A model generated the notes under the pieces. It did no database searches. It worked only from the letters and a program-made list of their open reading frames with translations, and was not told the origin of the DNA. Shown here piece after piece: positions 5,443-12,997 of a stretch of 44,566 nt of DNA. The translations under genes were made by a program, and so were the position numbers. How positions within the stretch are numbered: position 1 is the stretch's first letter; every line of letters begins with the position of its first letter. The stretch lies in assembly GCA_017465085.1 (NCBI GenBank), contig JAFTWW010000038.1, positions 1 through 44,566 on the forward strand. Direction: 5' to 3'. The DNA comes from Clostridia bacterium (GTDB lineage: Bacteria; Bacillota; Clostridia; Oscillospirales; Acutalibacteraceae).

Positions 5443-6033
5443 ATGAAGAGAGTTATATCTGTTATTCTGATAGTCTTTAATATAATATGTCTTTCGGGCT
5501 GTTCATCATCTATGCACGGTGATGTAAAGTACCCACCCGATAAAACCGACAATGCCATTGTTTATAAAGATGTTAAATATAACTACCTTGATGAAATAGA
5601 TTTTGATATACATAATACCGAAGAAGACATTAAACTCGGTTATCAAAATACATTCAAGGGTTATAGGGGATTCTTTTCGGAAACAACTGAAAATCCAATT
5701 TATATATTTATAAGTCGTCGCGTGGGCGATTTTGATATGGCGCTATATATCAGAGAGGACTATGATTACAAGTCGAAAACTTTAGTGCTGGAAAATACAA
5801 CCGATCAAATCGTTTACTCGGACGCATTTATTAAAATGGATTCTGAACTTGAACCTGTTAGTTGGGACGAATATTTTTACATCTCGTTATATTTTGAAGA
5901 TTGTCCCAGGCTGAAAATCAAGGAAGATATATATTTTACTGAAGGTATATATTATTATATAAATAACGGCCAAAGGTATATGCTTTCCGATCAGTTGTTG
6001 GATATTTTGCGAAAGAACAATATCATTATATAA
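5443..6033 (+). CDS. putative lipoprotein, unknown family
   Basis: 196 residues with a lipoprotein signal: basic start MKR, hydrophobic stretch and lipobox LSGC with Cys at residue 20, so it is probably exported and lipid-anchored outside the membrane. The mature part is acidic and Tyr-rich with no recognised domain. ATG 5443 follows AAGGCGGTGAT, the same RBS type as the genes at 4791 and 6136. A TATAAT-like element lies at 5400-5405. A third, shortened copy of the shared 3' repeat follows the stop, without a terminator. Confidence 0.65.
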   Translation: MKRVISVILIVFNIICLSGCSSSMHGDVKYPPDKTDNAIVYKDVKYNYLDEIDFDIHNTEEDIKLGYQNTFKGYRGFFSETTENPIYIFISRRVGDFDMALYIREDYDYKSKTLVLENTTDQIVYSDAFIKMDSELEPVSWDEYFYISLYFEDCPRLKIKEDIYFTEGIYYYINNGQRYMLSDQLLDILRKNNIII

Positions 6034-6040
6034 AAGTCTT

Positions 6041-6068
6041 GTTTTCAGGCATAAATCATTCGTGTTGA
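6041..6068 (+). repeat. shared 3' repeat, copy 3 (shortened)
   Basis: GTTTTCAGGC, then a diverged middle, then ATTCGTGT. It matches the first half of copies 1 and 2, then runs directly into the hairpin/promoter block at 6077 instead of a terminator. Confidence 0.6.
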
Positions 6069-6076
6069 TTACATCT

Positions 6077-6116
6077 AATGCTTCGCATTGATTTATTTCC
6101 GCATTTATGCTATACT
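6077..6116 (+). promoter_or_regulatory. hairpin-linked promoter of the 6136 gene
   Basis: Hairpin AATGCTTCGCATT overlaps TTGATT (6088-6093). After 17 nt comes TATACT (6111-6116), preceded by TGC. The block repeats 3281-3316 almost base for base. Confidence 0.65.
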
Positions 6117-6135
6117 ACACATAGGCGGTGATGAT

Positions 6136-6741
6136 ATGAAAAGAGTAGTATCCTTTTTATTATGTTTTGTTATTTGCTTTTATTTTGTAGGATGCAAAAG
6201 CGTCCAAAAGCAAAACGAGGAAGCAAGGGAAGCTTTAATGGAGGTTTTTAATAAGGAGAGGAGTTTTCTTATTAAAAACGAATATACGGGGAAAACCACC
6301 GAGGAAAGCTTGGAAAAATATCGCTTCCCCACGGAATATAGCGCTGTGAACGCCTTTGTCCCCGATGGTTATACCTTCGTAGATTTCGATGGTGACGGCA
6401 TAGAAGAAATGATGATCATAAGCGCAGAACTTAAATTTTTCCTTGTATTAAGATATGAGGAAACGGCGATCCGCGGATATATTATCGAAAGAATTTCCAT
6501 TCAAACGGTTAAAACTGATGGCACATTTTCTTTTTGGCAGTATACCGATATGGATTATAATACGGTGTGCAAAGTTTCCTTCGATGGCGAAGATCACAAT
6601 ATATCCTATCTCGCGCTTATCAACGGAGAAAAGGATGAATATTTATTAAATGATAAACCCGAGCAAAGAGAGAAAATAGAAGAATATATTTCCGATTGGG
6701 AGAAAAATACCACAAGATCGGAATGGACTTTTGATAGATAA
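6136..6741 (+). CDS. putative lipoprotein with a calcium-loop motif
   Basis: 201 residues. The lipoprotein signal ends in FVGC with Cys at residue 20. An EF-hand-like loop DFDGDGIEE lies near residue 80, a motif common in extracytoplasmic Ca-binding or FG-GAP-type proteins. The rest is not recognised. Start ATG 6136 follows AGGCGGTGAT; an in-frame upstream ATG (6088) falls on the -35 element and is rejected. A single-gene unit ended by the terminator at 6761. Confidence 0.65.
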   Translation: MKRVVSFLLCFVICFYFVGCKSVQKQNEEAREALMEVFNKERSFLIKNEYTGKTTEESLEKYRFPTEYSAVNAFVPDGYTFVDFDGDGIEEMMIISAELKFFLVLRYEETAIRGYIIERISIQTVKTDGTFSFWQYTDMDYNTVCKVSFDGEDHNISYLALINGEKDEYLLNDKPEQREKIEEYISDWEKNTTRSEWTFDR

Positions 6742-6760
6742 TCCCTTAAGTAAATGATAT

Positions 6761-6787
6761 GGGCCGTTGTTTAATAACGGCCCTTTT
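6761..6787 (+). terminator. terminator after the 6136 gene
   Basis: Stem GGGCCGTT/AACGGCCC, loop GTTTAAT, followed by TTTT. Confidence 0.85.
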
Positions 6788-6907
6788 AGGTTGGTTTGGT
6801 TAGCGCCCTGACCTAAAATCGAAAGTTTTCGGGCGGAAATCATATTGATTATACATATATCTTAATTTATAATTCAAATATGATTACGTCTTGCAGGCGG
6901 TGGAATT

Positions 6908-7960
6908 ATGAAAAACGTTTCGGAGCTCGATACTAATTTTAAGATAAATACGGCGATAGATAAGGGCGATATTAAGTTTTACAATATCGATACTCCCCCT
7001 TTTAAGCTATACGGCGTTTTCCGAGAGAACGGAAAATATCGCAGAATGCCCGAGAGCGTTGCTAAAGCCGTTAGCAGCGGAGTATTCGCCCTGCATACCA
7101 ATACAGCGGGGGGCAGGGTACGTTTTAAGACCGATAGCCCCTATATTGCCATATATGCTAAAATGTCTGGCATAGGCAAGATGCCGCATTTTGCTCTTAC
7201 GGGCTCGGCGGGCTTCGATATGTATAGCGAGAACGGTGGATACAGGCATATCAAAACCTTTGCTCCGCCCTTTGATATTAAGGATGGTTATGAATCCCTT
7301 GCGGATTTTGGCTTTTCACATCTAAGGGAGATCACCGTAAATTTCCCCCTTTACAGCGGCGTTGATGAATTATATATAGGCGTAAGTGAGGCCGCCCGTA
7401 TTTATGAGCCCGAGCCATATAAGCTCCAAAAACCTATGGTTTTCTACGGCTCCTCTATTACCCAGGGCGGATGCGCTTCAAGGCCGGGAAGCTGTTATGA
7501 AGGTATTATTTCCCGAAGATTTCACAGCGATTATATAAATCTCGGCTTTTCGGGCAATGCTTTGGCAGAGGAGGAAATGGCCCATTATATAAAGGGGCTG
7601 GATATGTCGGCGTTTATATATGATTATGACCACAACGCCCCCGATAATGAGCACCTGCTTAAAACCCACGAGAGAATGTTCAGAATAATCCGCGAGGCAA
7701 ACCCCGAGCTGCCTGTTATAATAATGTCAAGACCTAAATATCATCTTGCTAAGGGCGAATTGCAAAGGCTTGCAATTATTAAAGCTACCTATGATAACGC
7801 TAAGAAAAGCGGGGATAAAAACGTTTACCTTTTGGATGGCAGGGCGTTGATGGCGCAAACGGAGGATGAGGGTACGGTGGATACCCTGCATCCCACCGAT
7901 CTGGGCTTTGCGTCAATGGCAAAGGCCTTAGGCGATGTTTTGGAAGAATTAAATATATGA
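6908..7960 (+). CDS. SGNH/GDSL-family hydrolase (esterase)
   Basis: 350 residues, no signal peptide. The N-terminal half (to about 165) is beta-rich, as in SGNH_N/CE2-like jelly rolls. The C-terminal half is an SGNH fold with block I YGSSITQGG (catalytic Ser near residue 181), an oxyanion Gly/Asn region (NLGFSGNA near 214) and block V DTLHPTDLGF (catalytic Asp and His near 328-331). The expected reaction is removal of acyl groups, for example acetyl esters on carbohydrates; the substrate is inferred only from similar two-domain enzymes. ATG 6908 follows AGGCGGTGG. It is followed by a bidirectional terminator shared with the convergent regulator gene. Confidence 0.85.
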   Translation: MKNVSELDTNFKINTAIDKGDIKFYNIDTPPFKLYGVFRENGKYRRMPESVAKAVSSGVFALHTNTAGGRVRFKTDSPYIAIYAKMSGIGKMPHFALTGSAGFDMYSENGGYRHIKTFAPPFDIKDGYESLADFGFSHLREITVNFPLYSGVDELYIGVSEAARIYEPEPYKLQKPMVFYGSSITQGGCASRPGSCYEGIISRRFHSDYINLGFSGNALAEEEMAHYIKGLDMSAFIYDYDHNAPDNEHLLKTHERMFRIIREANPELPVIIMSRPKYHLAKGELQRLAIIKATYDNAKKSGDKNVYLLDGRALMAQTEDEGTVDTLHPTDLGFASMAKALGDVLEELNI

Positions 7961-7963
7961 TAT

Positions 7964-7997
7964 AAAAAATAAGCCGTGAATTTCACGGCTTATTTTT
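7964..7997. terminator. bidirectional terminator
   Basis: AAAAATAAGCCGTGAA pairs with the downstream TTCACGGCTTATTTTT. It serves the hydrolase on plus and the regulator on minus, whose stop codon lies inside it. Confidence 0.88.
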
Positions 7998-8205
7998 GTA
8001 TAGCGGGGTTATTAGTCCTATCGAGTAGATAATCAACGCTTACATTATAATAATTTGCTAATTTAATTAAAACATCTGCAGTTAAAGAAATAACGCCAGT
8101 TTCATATTGCGAGTATGTGTTTTGCGATACATTTAGGTATTTTGCGATATCCTTTTGTTTTATATCTTTATCCTCTCTTATGCCCCTAAGATTTTTGAAC
8201 TGCAT
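7990..8205 (-). CDS. XRE-family transcriptional regulator
   Basis: 71 residues, essentially one helix-turn-helix domain: LRGIREDKDIKQKDIAKYL, then VSQNTYSQYETG and ADVLIKLANYYNVSVDYLL. It is a DNA-binding repressor-type protein with no extra sensor domain. The start is at 8205 behind AGGTGAT on the minus strand; the longer reading frame back to 8295 would run through the promoter and operators. It is divergent from the DUF5067 gene, and the 105 bp between the two starts hold two matching palindromes. Autoregulation and control of that neighbour are therefore likely. Confidence 0.88.
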   Translation of the reverse strand: MQFKNLRGIREDKDIKQKDIAKYLNVSQNTYSQYETGVISLTADVLIKLANYYNVSVDYLLDRTNNPAIQK

Positions 8206-8233
8206 AATAATCACCTCAATAATTATTATGCAA

Positions 8234-8279
8234 TATCTGTAATAAAGATATTGACATTTATCTGTAATACAGATATAAT
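8234..8279 (+). promoter_or_regulatory. promoter with two operator palindromes
   Basis: TTGACA (8251-8256), 17 nt, TATAAT (8274-8279). Operator 2, TATCTGTAATACAGATA (8259-8275), is a perfect palindrome in the spacer touching the -10. Operator 1, TATCTGTAATAAAGATA (8234-8250), differs at one base and ends directly before the -35. Centre spacing is 25 bp. A repressor bound here would block RNA polymerase. Confidence 0.82.
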
Positions 8280-8310
8280 ATGGGATATAAAACATAAAGG
8301 AGATAAAATT

Positions 8311-8853
8311 ATGAAAAAATGGTTAATAGCTGTAATTGTGCTGATATTAGGCGTTGCGGTCTTAGCGAATTTAGGTGAGGATGAAGAAACACCTGTAAAA
8401 ACAAACTCTGAGAACTCACAGGTTACAGAGAGCAATAGCGCTCAGGAAGAAAATGATAATAGTGATGAGTACTATTATGTAGGGGATTATGGTGTCAAAA
8501 TTAAGGGCGTAGAAATTGTAGAAGATAGCATCAGTAAATGCGCAATTGTAACATATGAATTCAAAAACAATTCAAAAAATCCACAGTCCTTTAACTATGC
8601 TTTTTCTGCACATGCATATCAAGGTGGCGTGGAATTGAACAATCCTGAACTGAGGTATGTTGATTCACTTACCGAGTATAATGATACGGCAGGAACGAAT
8701 ATAAAGGGTGGCGTATCAATAGAGGTGGATGAAGCATACAGATTAATAGATGAAGCATCGGAAGTAGAAATTGTTGTTGGGAATAGTATGATGAGCTTAG
8801 CAGGTGCAGAACCCTTAACGCAAATATTTTCAATTGCGCAAGAGCAAGAGTAA
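8311..8853 (+). CDS. secreted/anchored DUF5067 protein
   Basis: 180 residues. The N-terminus MKKWLIAVIVLILGVAVLA is a signal anchor or uncleaved signal. A low-complexity acidic linker follows (about 22-52), then a beta-sandwich region (YYYVGDYGVKIKGVEIVED, VTYEFKNNSKNPQSF) matching the DUF5067 type common in Firmicutes lipoproteins and membrane proteins; no lipobox Cys is present. Start ATG 8311 follows AAAGGAGAT; the longer frame from 8155 overlaps the divergent gene and is rejected. Expression is probably repressed by the divergent XRE protein. Biochemical role unknown. Confidence 0.75.
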   Translation: MKKWLIAVIVLILGVAVLANLGEDEETPVKTNSENSQVTESNSAQEENDNSDEYYYVGDYGVKIKGVEIVEDSISKCAIVTYEFKNNSKNPQSFNYAFSAHAYQGGVELNNPELRYVDSLTEYNDTAGTNIKGGVSIEVDEAYRLIDEASEVEIVVGNSMMSLAGAEPLTQIFSIAQEQE

Positions 8854-8868
8854 ATAGTATTATTCCAA

Positions 8869-8920
8869 TTGACTTTTTAGTAGTAAATGGTATAATTAAC
8901 CTGTACCGTATAAGTACAGA
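8869..8920 (+). promoter_or_regulatory. promoter of the RsgI-like lipoprotein gene
   Basis: TTGACT (8869-8874), 16 nt, TATAAT (8891-8896). CTGTAC and GTACAG (8902-8920) form an inverted repeat at the start site that could be an operator or 5' hairpin. Confidence 0.65.
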
Positions 8921-8937
8921 AAAGAGGAGAGATTATC

Positions 8938-9996
8938 ATGAAGAAAATTTTAGCATTACTTATGGCAATTACCCTTTTATTCTCACTTTGCGCTTGTAAA
9001 AAGGATAGCGGAGCCCTATCCAACAATGAATCTGATGTAACCGAAACCGTAGAATTTGTTAAGCCCGAAAACTATGCAAGTGTTGTGGTTATGAAGATCA
9101 ATCCCGAGTTCGAGCTTTATCTCGATGATAGCAATTCTGTTTTGGCAATCAATGCGCTTAACGCGGATGCAAAATCCTTTAAGGACCAGATTGATTTAAC
9201 CGATAAGGGATTTGAAAAGGTTATAAGATCAATTTTAGCGTTATCCTGCGAAAAGGGCTTCGTTAAGGCGGCGGCTGATATAAGCTTTGAGGCAACCGCC
9301 AATAAGGCAGCGGCCGATGTTTCGGATGTTCTTTCAAAGGCATCTGCGGCGGTTAAGGGCGAGGCAATCAATCTTAACATAACCGTTAATGTTACTATAG
9401 TAGGTGAGGAAAAAGAGGAAACCTCCTCAAAACAGGAAACCTCATCTAAGCAGGAGACATCATCTAAGCAGGAAACCTCCTCGAAACAAGAAACCTCCTC
9501 AAATCAGGAGACCTCTTCCACACAGGATACATCTAAGACAGAAACTACCCCTGCTCCTACGGCGCCCACCGTGGTTAATCCTAAAACTCATCTTAAAAAG
9601 GGTGAGGAATATGTATCTAAAAATGTCTGGAGAGAGGATGATACTTATTTAGCCGCAGGCGGAGTATGTGTTGATGATGATGAAATAATTATTTTGCTTA
9701 CTGCAAATTTTGCTCCCGAGGGTCACGACCCCAATATGTCTACTGATAGAACACCAATGGTATATGAGGGCAAAAATTATTACCGCTACGGAGCAGGTCA
9801 GACACCATGCTATTATGAGCTTACAGATACGGAAATAATTATTAAGAATACCGTATGGAGCGAGGAAGAGAAGACAACCGCTAAATTGGTTATTTTATCC
9901 GATGGAACATTAAAGGTAACCTATGTTGATGCTGATGAGAATCGGAGATTTAAGGTTGGCGAAATTCTTTCAATAGAGTGGAATTATCTTAAATAA
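8938..9996 (+). CDS. lipoprotein with RsgI-like domain and ETSSKQ repeats
   Basis: 352 residues. The lipobox is SLCAC with Cys at residue 20. Residues about 40-155 (YASVVVMKINPEFELYL, VLAINALNADAKSF, FEKVIRSILALSCEKGF) resemble the extracellular middle domain of RsgI-type anti-sigma factors, although there is no cytoplasmic anti-sigma part here. Then comes a six-unit ETSSKQ-type linker (about 161-196) and a Pro/Thr stretch. A C-terminal beta-rich domain of about 140 residues was not recognised. The protein is likely outside the membrane with the repeats as a flexible stalk. ATG 8938 follows GAGGAGAG. It has its own promoter and terminator. The RsgI relation is by motif only. Confidence 0.65.
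   Translation: MKKILALLMAITLLFSLCACKKDSGALSNNESDVTETVEFVKPENYASVVVMKINPEFELYLDDSNSVLAINALNADAKSFKDQIDLTDKGFEKVIRSILALSCEKGFVKAAADISFEATANKAAADVSDVLSKASAAVKGEAINLNITVNVTIVGEEKEETSSKQETSSKQETSSKQETSSKQETSSNQETSSTQDTSKTETTPAPTAPTVVNPKTHLKKGEEYVSKNVWREDDTYLAAGGVCVDDDEIIILLTANFAPEGHDPNMSTDRTPMVYEGKNYYRYGAGQTPCYYELTDTEIIIKNTVWSEEEKTTAKLVILSDGTLKVTYVDADENRRFKVGEILSIEWNYLK
9418..9525 (+). repeat. six 18-bp tandem repeats inside the lipoprotein gene
   Basis: Units of the type GAAACCTCCTCAAAACAG, in frame, encode ETSSKQ four times, then ETSSNQ and ETSSTQ. Third-position differences show the units are not all recent copies. Confidence 0.85.
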
Positions 9997-10009
9997 ATTA
10001 AAACACAGG

Positions 10010-10041
10010 AAAAACCACGATGAATTTCATCGTGGTTTTTA
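10010..10041. terminator. bidirectional terminator
   Basis: AAAAACCACGATGA pairs with TCATCGTGGTTTTT across a short ATT loop, between the convergent genes ending at 9996 and 10088. Confidence 0.9.
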
Positions 10042-10087
10042 TCATCCTTATGAGAAGCAGCCTTCTTCCAAAGGCTCTTTTTTAATA

Positions 10088-10492
10088 TCAGTTCGTATTT
10101 ACTGAGAAATATTTTACAGCGGCTGCTACCGAGGTTAATAAAAGGGTGAAGAAGAAGAGTAGAACGCCGAAAATTATTGCGCCTATAATGCTTGTTGCGG
10201 CAAATCCTACGCCCAAGAGAATGAGGGCTGTAGCAATAGTTCCCAGAACTCCAACGAGAAAAGCTATAAGAATAAGCCGTAAGCATACTTGGTTATAAGC
10301 GGCGCCTGTGCGGGAAGATACTAAAAGGGCAATGGCAAGAAAACCCACCGCAATACCAAAGAGCACCCAATAGAATACAGGGGCAACGGTAATAACTGCG
10401 GTATATAAAAGAACGGCAGCAATAACGCCTACCGCTATGCTCGTAATCACAGATAGACCGATACAGTTGCATTTGTTTATAAGGTTAGACAT
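10088..10492 (-). CDS. small integral membrane protein
   Basis: 134 residues with four hydrophobic helices (about 14-35, 38-58, 70-95 and 100-127) and short loops. The N-terminus MSNLINKCNCIGLS carries a CxC. The family is not firmly recognised; such small four-helix proteins are frequent in Clostridia. An excellent RBS, AGGAGGTG, precedes the ATG at 10492 on the minus strand. It is divergent from the feo operon and convergent with the RsgI-like gene. Function unknown. Confidence 0.7.
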   Translation of the reverse strand: MSNLINKCNCIGLSVITSIAVGVIAAVLLYTAVITVAPVFYWVLFGIAVGFLAIALLVSSRTGAAYNQVCLRLILIAFLVGVLGTIATALILLGVGFAATSIIGAIIFGVLLFFFTLLLTSVAAAVKYFSVNTN

Positions 10493-10562
10493 CCTTTCAC
10501 CTCCTGCTACATTATATGCCCGAGGGATAAAAAAATAAATTAACTTTTTTGTTAAAAAAGGG

Positions 10563-10649
10563 TTGACAAAATTTTACATGGAGCATATAATAGTATAAGG
10601 TTAGTCAAGGCTAACCGAGTTTTTTAGACCACAGTTAGCCTATGCTAAT
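10563..10649 (+). promoter_or_regulatory. feo promoter with two DtxR-type boxes
   Basis: TTGACA (10563-10568), 17 nt, TATAAT (10586-10591). Box 1, GGTTAGTCAAGGCTAACC (10599-10616), has perfect 6-bp arms and covers the expected start. Box 2, GTTAGCCTATGCTAAT (10634-10649), lies in the leader. The GTTAG...CTAAC form matches boxes of DtxR/IdeR/MntR-type metal repressors. Box 1 is followed by T6, so its RNA could also act as a weak terminator. Confidence 0.78.
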
Positions 10650-10672
10650 CAAGTTTTTAAGCGGTGATTGAT

Positions 10673-10888
10673 ATGACTTTGATAGAGGCTCAAGAGGGCA
10701 AGGAATATATTATTAAGAGCATCGAAATCGAGGATGATGAGGAGCTTGTTTCCTTTTTGTTCTCCCTCGGCTGTTACAGCGGCGAGGCTATAACCGTTGT
10801 AGCTCACAAAAAGAACAGCTTAATGGTTTCCATAAAGGATGCAAGATATAATATTGATAGTCAATTAGCCGAATCAATAATCATATAA
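10673..10888 (+). CDS. feoA: ferrous iron transport protein FeoA
   Basis: 71 residues, SH3-like FeoA: MTLIEAQEGKEYIIKSIE, LVSFLFSLGCYSGEAITVVAH and the closing DARYNIDSQLAESIII. FeoA is a small cytoplasmic partner of FeoB. Start ATG 10673 follows GCGGTGAT; a GTG at 10664 overlaps that RBS and is less likely. It lies directly behind the metal-box promoter and 93 nt before feoB, with a hairpin plus T-run between. Confidence 0.9.
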   Translation: MTLIEAQEGKEYIIKSIEIEDDEELVSFLFSLGCYSGEAITVVAHKKNSLMVSIKDARYNIDSQLAESIII

Positions 10889-10894
10889 TTAAAT

Positions 10895-10921
10895 AAAAAA
10901 CGGTCTTGGGGCTGTTTTTTA
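10895..10921 (+). terminator. internal terminator/attenuator between feoA and feoB
   Basis: AAAAAACGGTC pairs (with wobbles) with GGCTGTTTTTT across TTGG and ends in T6. It probably lowers, rather than abolishes, read-through into feoB. Confidence 0.6.
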
Positions 10922-10931
10922 ATACATACCA

Positions 10932-10947
10932 GTTAGCCGTTGCTAAC
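10932..10947 (+). promoter_or_regulatory. third DtxR-type box, before feoB
   Basis: GTTAGCCGTTGCTAAC is a perfect inverted repeat of 6-bp arms, of the same type as the two boxes before feoA, placed 35 nt upstream of the feoB ATG. No good promoter was found next to it. Confidence 0.65.
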
Positions 10948-10981
10948 CAAAATACAAAAGCAAAATGCAGGAGGAAAACCT

Positions 10982-12988
10982 ATGAGAATCGCGCTTACAG
11001 GTAACCCTAACTCAGGTAAGACCACCATGTTCAACGCCCTTACGGGCAGAAACGAAAAGGTGGGCAACTGGGCAGGTGTTACGGTAGAAAAGAAGGAACA
11101 CACAATCAAAAAGGCTTATTATGATGGCGAGGAAAAGCTGATTGCGGTTGACCTGCCGGGTGCCTACTCAATGTCACCCTTTACAAGTGAGGAGAGTATT
11201 ACAAGCTCCTATGTTAAGAAGGAAAACCCCGATGTTATTATAAATATCGTGGATGCTACCAATTTAAGCCGTAGCCTTTTCTTCACCACCCAGCTTTTAG
11301 AATTGGGTATCCCCGTTGTAGTTGCTCTTAATAAGAGCGATATCAATGAGAAAAAGCAAACTGTTATTGATGAGGCGGCATTATCCGAGAAATTAGGCTG
11401 CCCTGTAGTAGAAACCGTTTCCACATCCCACGATGGCTTAAAGGCAGTGGTAGAGAGCGCGGTAGAGCAGGTAGGTAAGGAGCAGAAGGCGCCTTACATA
11501 CAGGAAGAAATAAACCTTATGGATAAAAAAGCGGTTGTTGCCGCCGACCGCAAGCGTTTCGAGTTTGTAAACGGAATTGTAGCTCAGGTTGAAACCCGCA
11601 AGGTGCTTACAAAGGATAAAAACTTTGGCGATGCCATAGATGCGGTTCTTACAAACAAATGGCTCGGTATTCCGATTTTTGCCGTTGTTATGTGGCTTGT
11701 CTTCCAGATTTCTCAGGCCTGGGTTGGCCCCTTCTTTGCTGATACCTTAGTAGCGTGGCTTGAAGCATTCCAAGGATGGATTGGTGGATTTATAACCAAT
11801 CCCTTAATATCTGCATTACTTGTTGATGGCGTTATCGGCGGAGTTATCGCCGTTATCGGCTTCCTGCCCTTAGTTATGGTAATGTATTTCCTTATTGCCC
11901 TTCTTGAAGACTGCGGCTATATGTCCCGCGTGGCAGTAGTGCTTGACCCCATTTTTAAGAGGGTTGGTCTTTCGGGCAAATCGGTAATACCCTTTGTTAT
12001 TACCATCGGCTGTGCCGTACCCGGTATTATGGCAAGTAGAACTATCCGCAATGAGCGTGAGCGCAGGGCTACCGCTATGCTTGCGCCATTTATGCCATGC
12101 GGCGCCAAGATTCCCGTAATAGCTCTTTTTGCAGGCGCTTTCTTCGGTAATAAGGGTTGGGTAAGCACAGTTTGCTACCTTGCAGGCATCCTTCTTATCT
12201 TCCTTGGTGCACTGCTCGTAAATAAGGTTGCAGGCCACAAGGTTCGCAAGTCCTTCTTTATTATTGAGCTTCCCGAATATAAGGTACCTTCACTTTGGGG
12301 CGCATTTAAGTCTATGTGCTCAAGAGGCTGGGCATATATCGTTAAGGCGGCTACCATTATTCTTCTTTGCAATACTGCAGTTCAGATTATGCAGACATTT
12401 ACCTGGAAATTCACCGAAGCAAATGAGGCTGCAAGCGATTCCATTCTTGCTTCTATTGCAGGTCCCTTCGCATATCTCTTAGTGCCCATCGTTGGCGTTC
12501 TTTCCTGGCAGCTTGCCGCCGCCGCAGTTACGGGCTTTATCGCAAAGGAAAACGTTGTTGGAACCTTGGCGGTTTGCTTCTCCATTACCAACTTTATCGA
12601 TACCGAGGAGCTGGCTTTAATGGGTGGTGCTAACGAGGTTGCCGCTGTTATGGGTCTTACCAAGGCAGCAGCCCTTGCCTACCTTATGTTTAACCTCTAT
12701 ACTCCTCCTTGCTTTGCCGCTATCGGCGCTATGAACGCTGAGATGAAGAGTGCAAAGTGGCTTTGGGGCGGAATAGGTCTCCAGCTTGGAGTTGGCTATA
12801 CGGTTGCATATTTTGTATACACAATAGGCACCCTTATTGCTGGTGAAACCCTCAATGTAGGCGCCGCTGTTGCAGGTCTTATTGCGGTACTTTGCATGGC
12901 GGGTATCGTGATTGCTCTGATTATTAAGAGTGATAAAAAATTAAAGGCCGAATATGCCGAAAAGCAGTTGGCTAAGGCCGCAAAATAA
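10982..12988 (+). CDS. feoB: ferrous iron transporter FeoB
   Basis: 668 residues. The N-terminal G domain has GNPNSGKTT (residues 7-15), DLPGAYS (near 57) and NKSD (near 118). The C-terminal half is polytopic with two Gate-type halves, including FVITIGCAVPGIMASRTIRNERERRATAMLAPFMPC-type sequence from about residue 338, whose Cys residues are the conserved ones of FeoB, and a YTPPCFAAIGAMN segment near 575. It imports Fe(II) across the cytoplasmic membrane, driven or gated by GTP. Start ATG 10982 follows CAGGAGG; the upstream ATG at 10940 overlaps the metal box and lacks an RBS. It is followed closely by the Cys-rich membrane peptide. Confidence 0.97.
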   Translation: MRIALTGNPNSGKTTMFNALTGRNEKVGNWAGVTVEKKEHTIKKAYYDGEEKLIAVDLPGAYSMSPFTSEESITSSYVKKENPDVIINIVDATNLSRSLFFTTQLLELGIPVVVALNKSDINEKKQTVIDEAALSEKLGCPVVETVSTSHDGLKAVVESAVEQVGKEQKAPYIQEEINLMDKKAVVAADRKRFEFVNGIVAQVETRKVLTKDKNFGDAIDAVLTNKWLGIPIFAVVMWLVFQISQAWVGPFFADTLVAWLEAFQGWIGGFITNPLISALLVDGVIGGVIAVIGFLPLVMVMYFLIALLEDCGYMSRVAVVLDPIFKRVGLSGKSVIPFVITIGCAVPGIMASRTIRNERERRATAMLAPFMPCGAKIPVIALFAGAFFGNKGWVSTVCYLAGILLIFLGALLVNKVAGHKVRKSFFIIELPEYKVPSLWGAFKSMCSRGWAYIVKAATIILLCNTAVQIMQTFTWKFTEANEAASDSILASIAGPFAYLLVPIVGVLSWQLAAAAVTGFIAKENVVGTLAVCFSITNFIDTEELALMGGANEVAAVMGLTKAAALAYLMFNLYTPPCFAAIGAMNAEMKSAKWLWGGIGLQLGVGYTVAYFVYTIGTLIAGETLNVGAAVAGLIAVLCMAGIVIALIIKSDKKLKAEYAEKQLAKAAK

Positions 12989-12997
12989 GAGGTTTTT

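Noticed and set aside
9404-9652. 82-codon forward frame over the ETSSKQ repeats
   Set aside because: It is a frame shift of the tandem repeats in the lipoprotein gene, basic and low-complexity, with no start signal.
11870-12238. 122-codon reverse frame inside feoB
   Set aside because: It is a shadow of a GC-richer coding region with no start signal; feoB is certain on the other strand.
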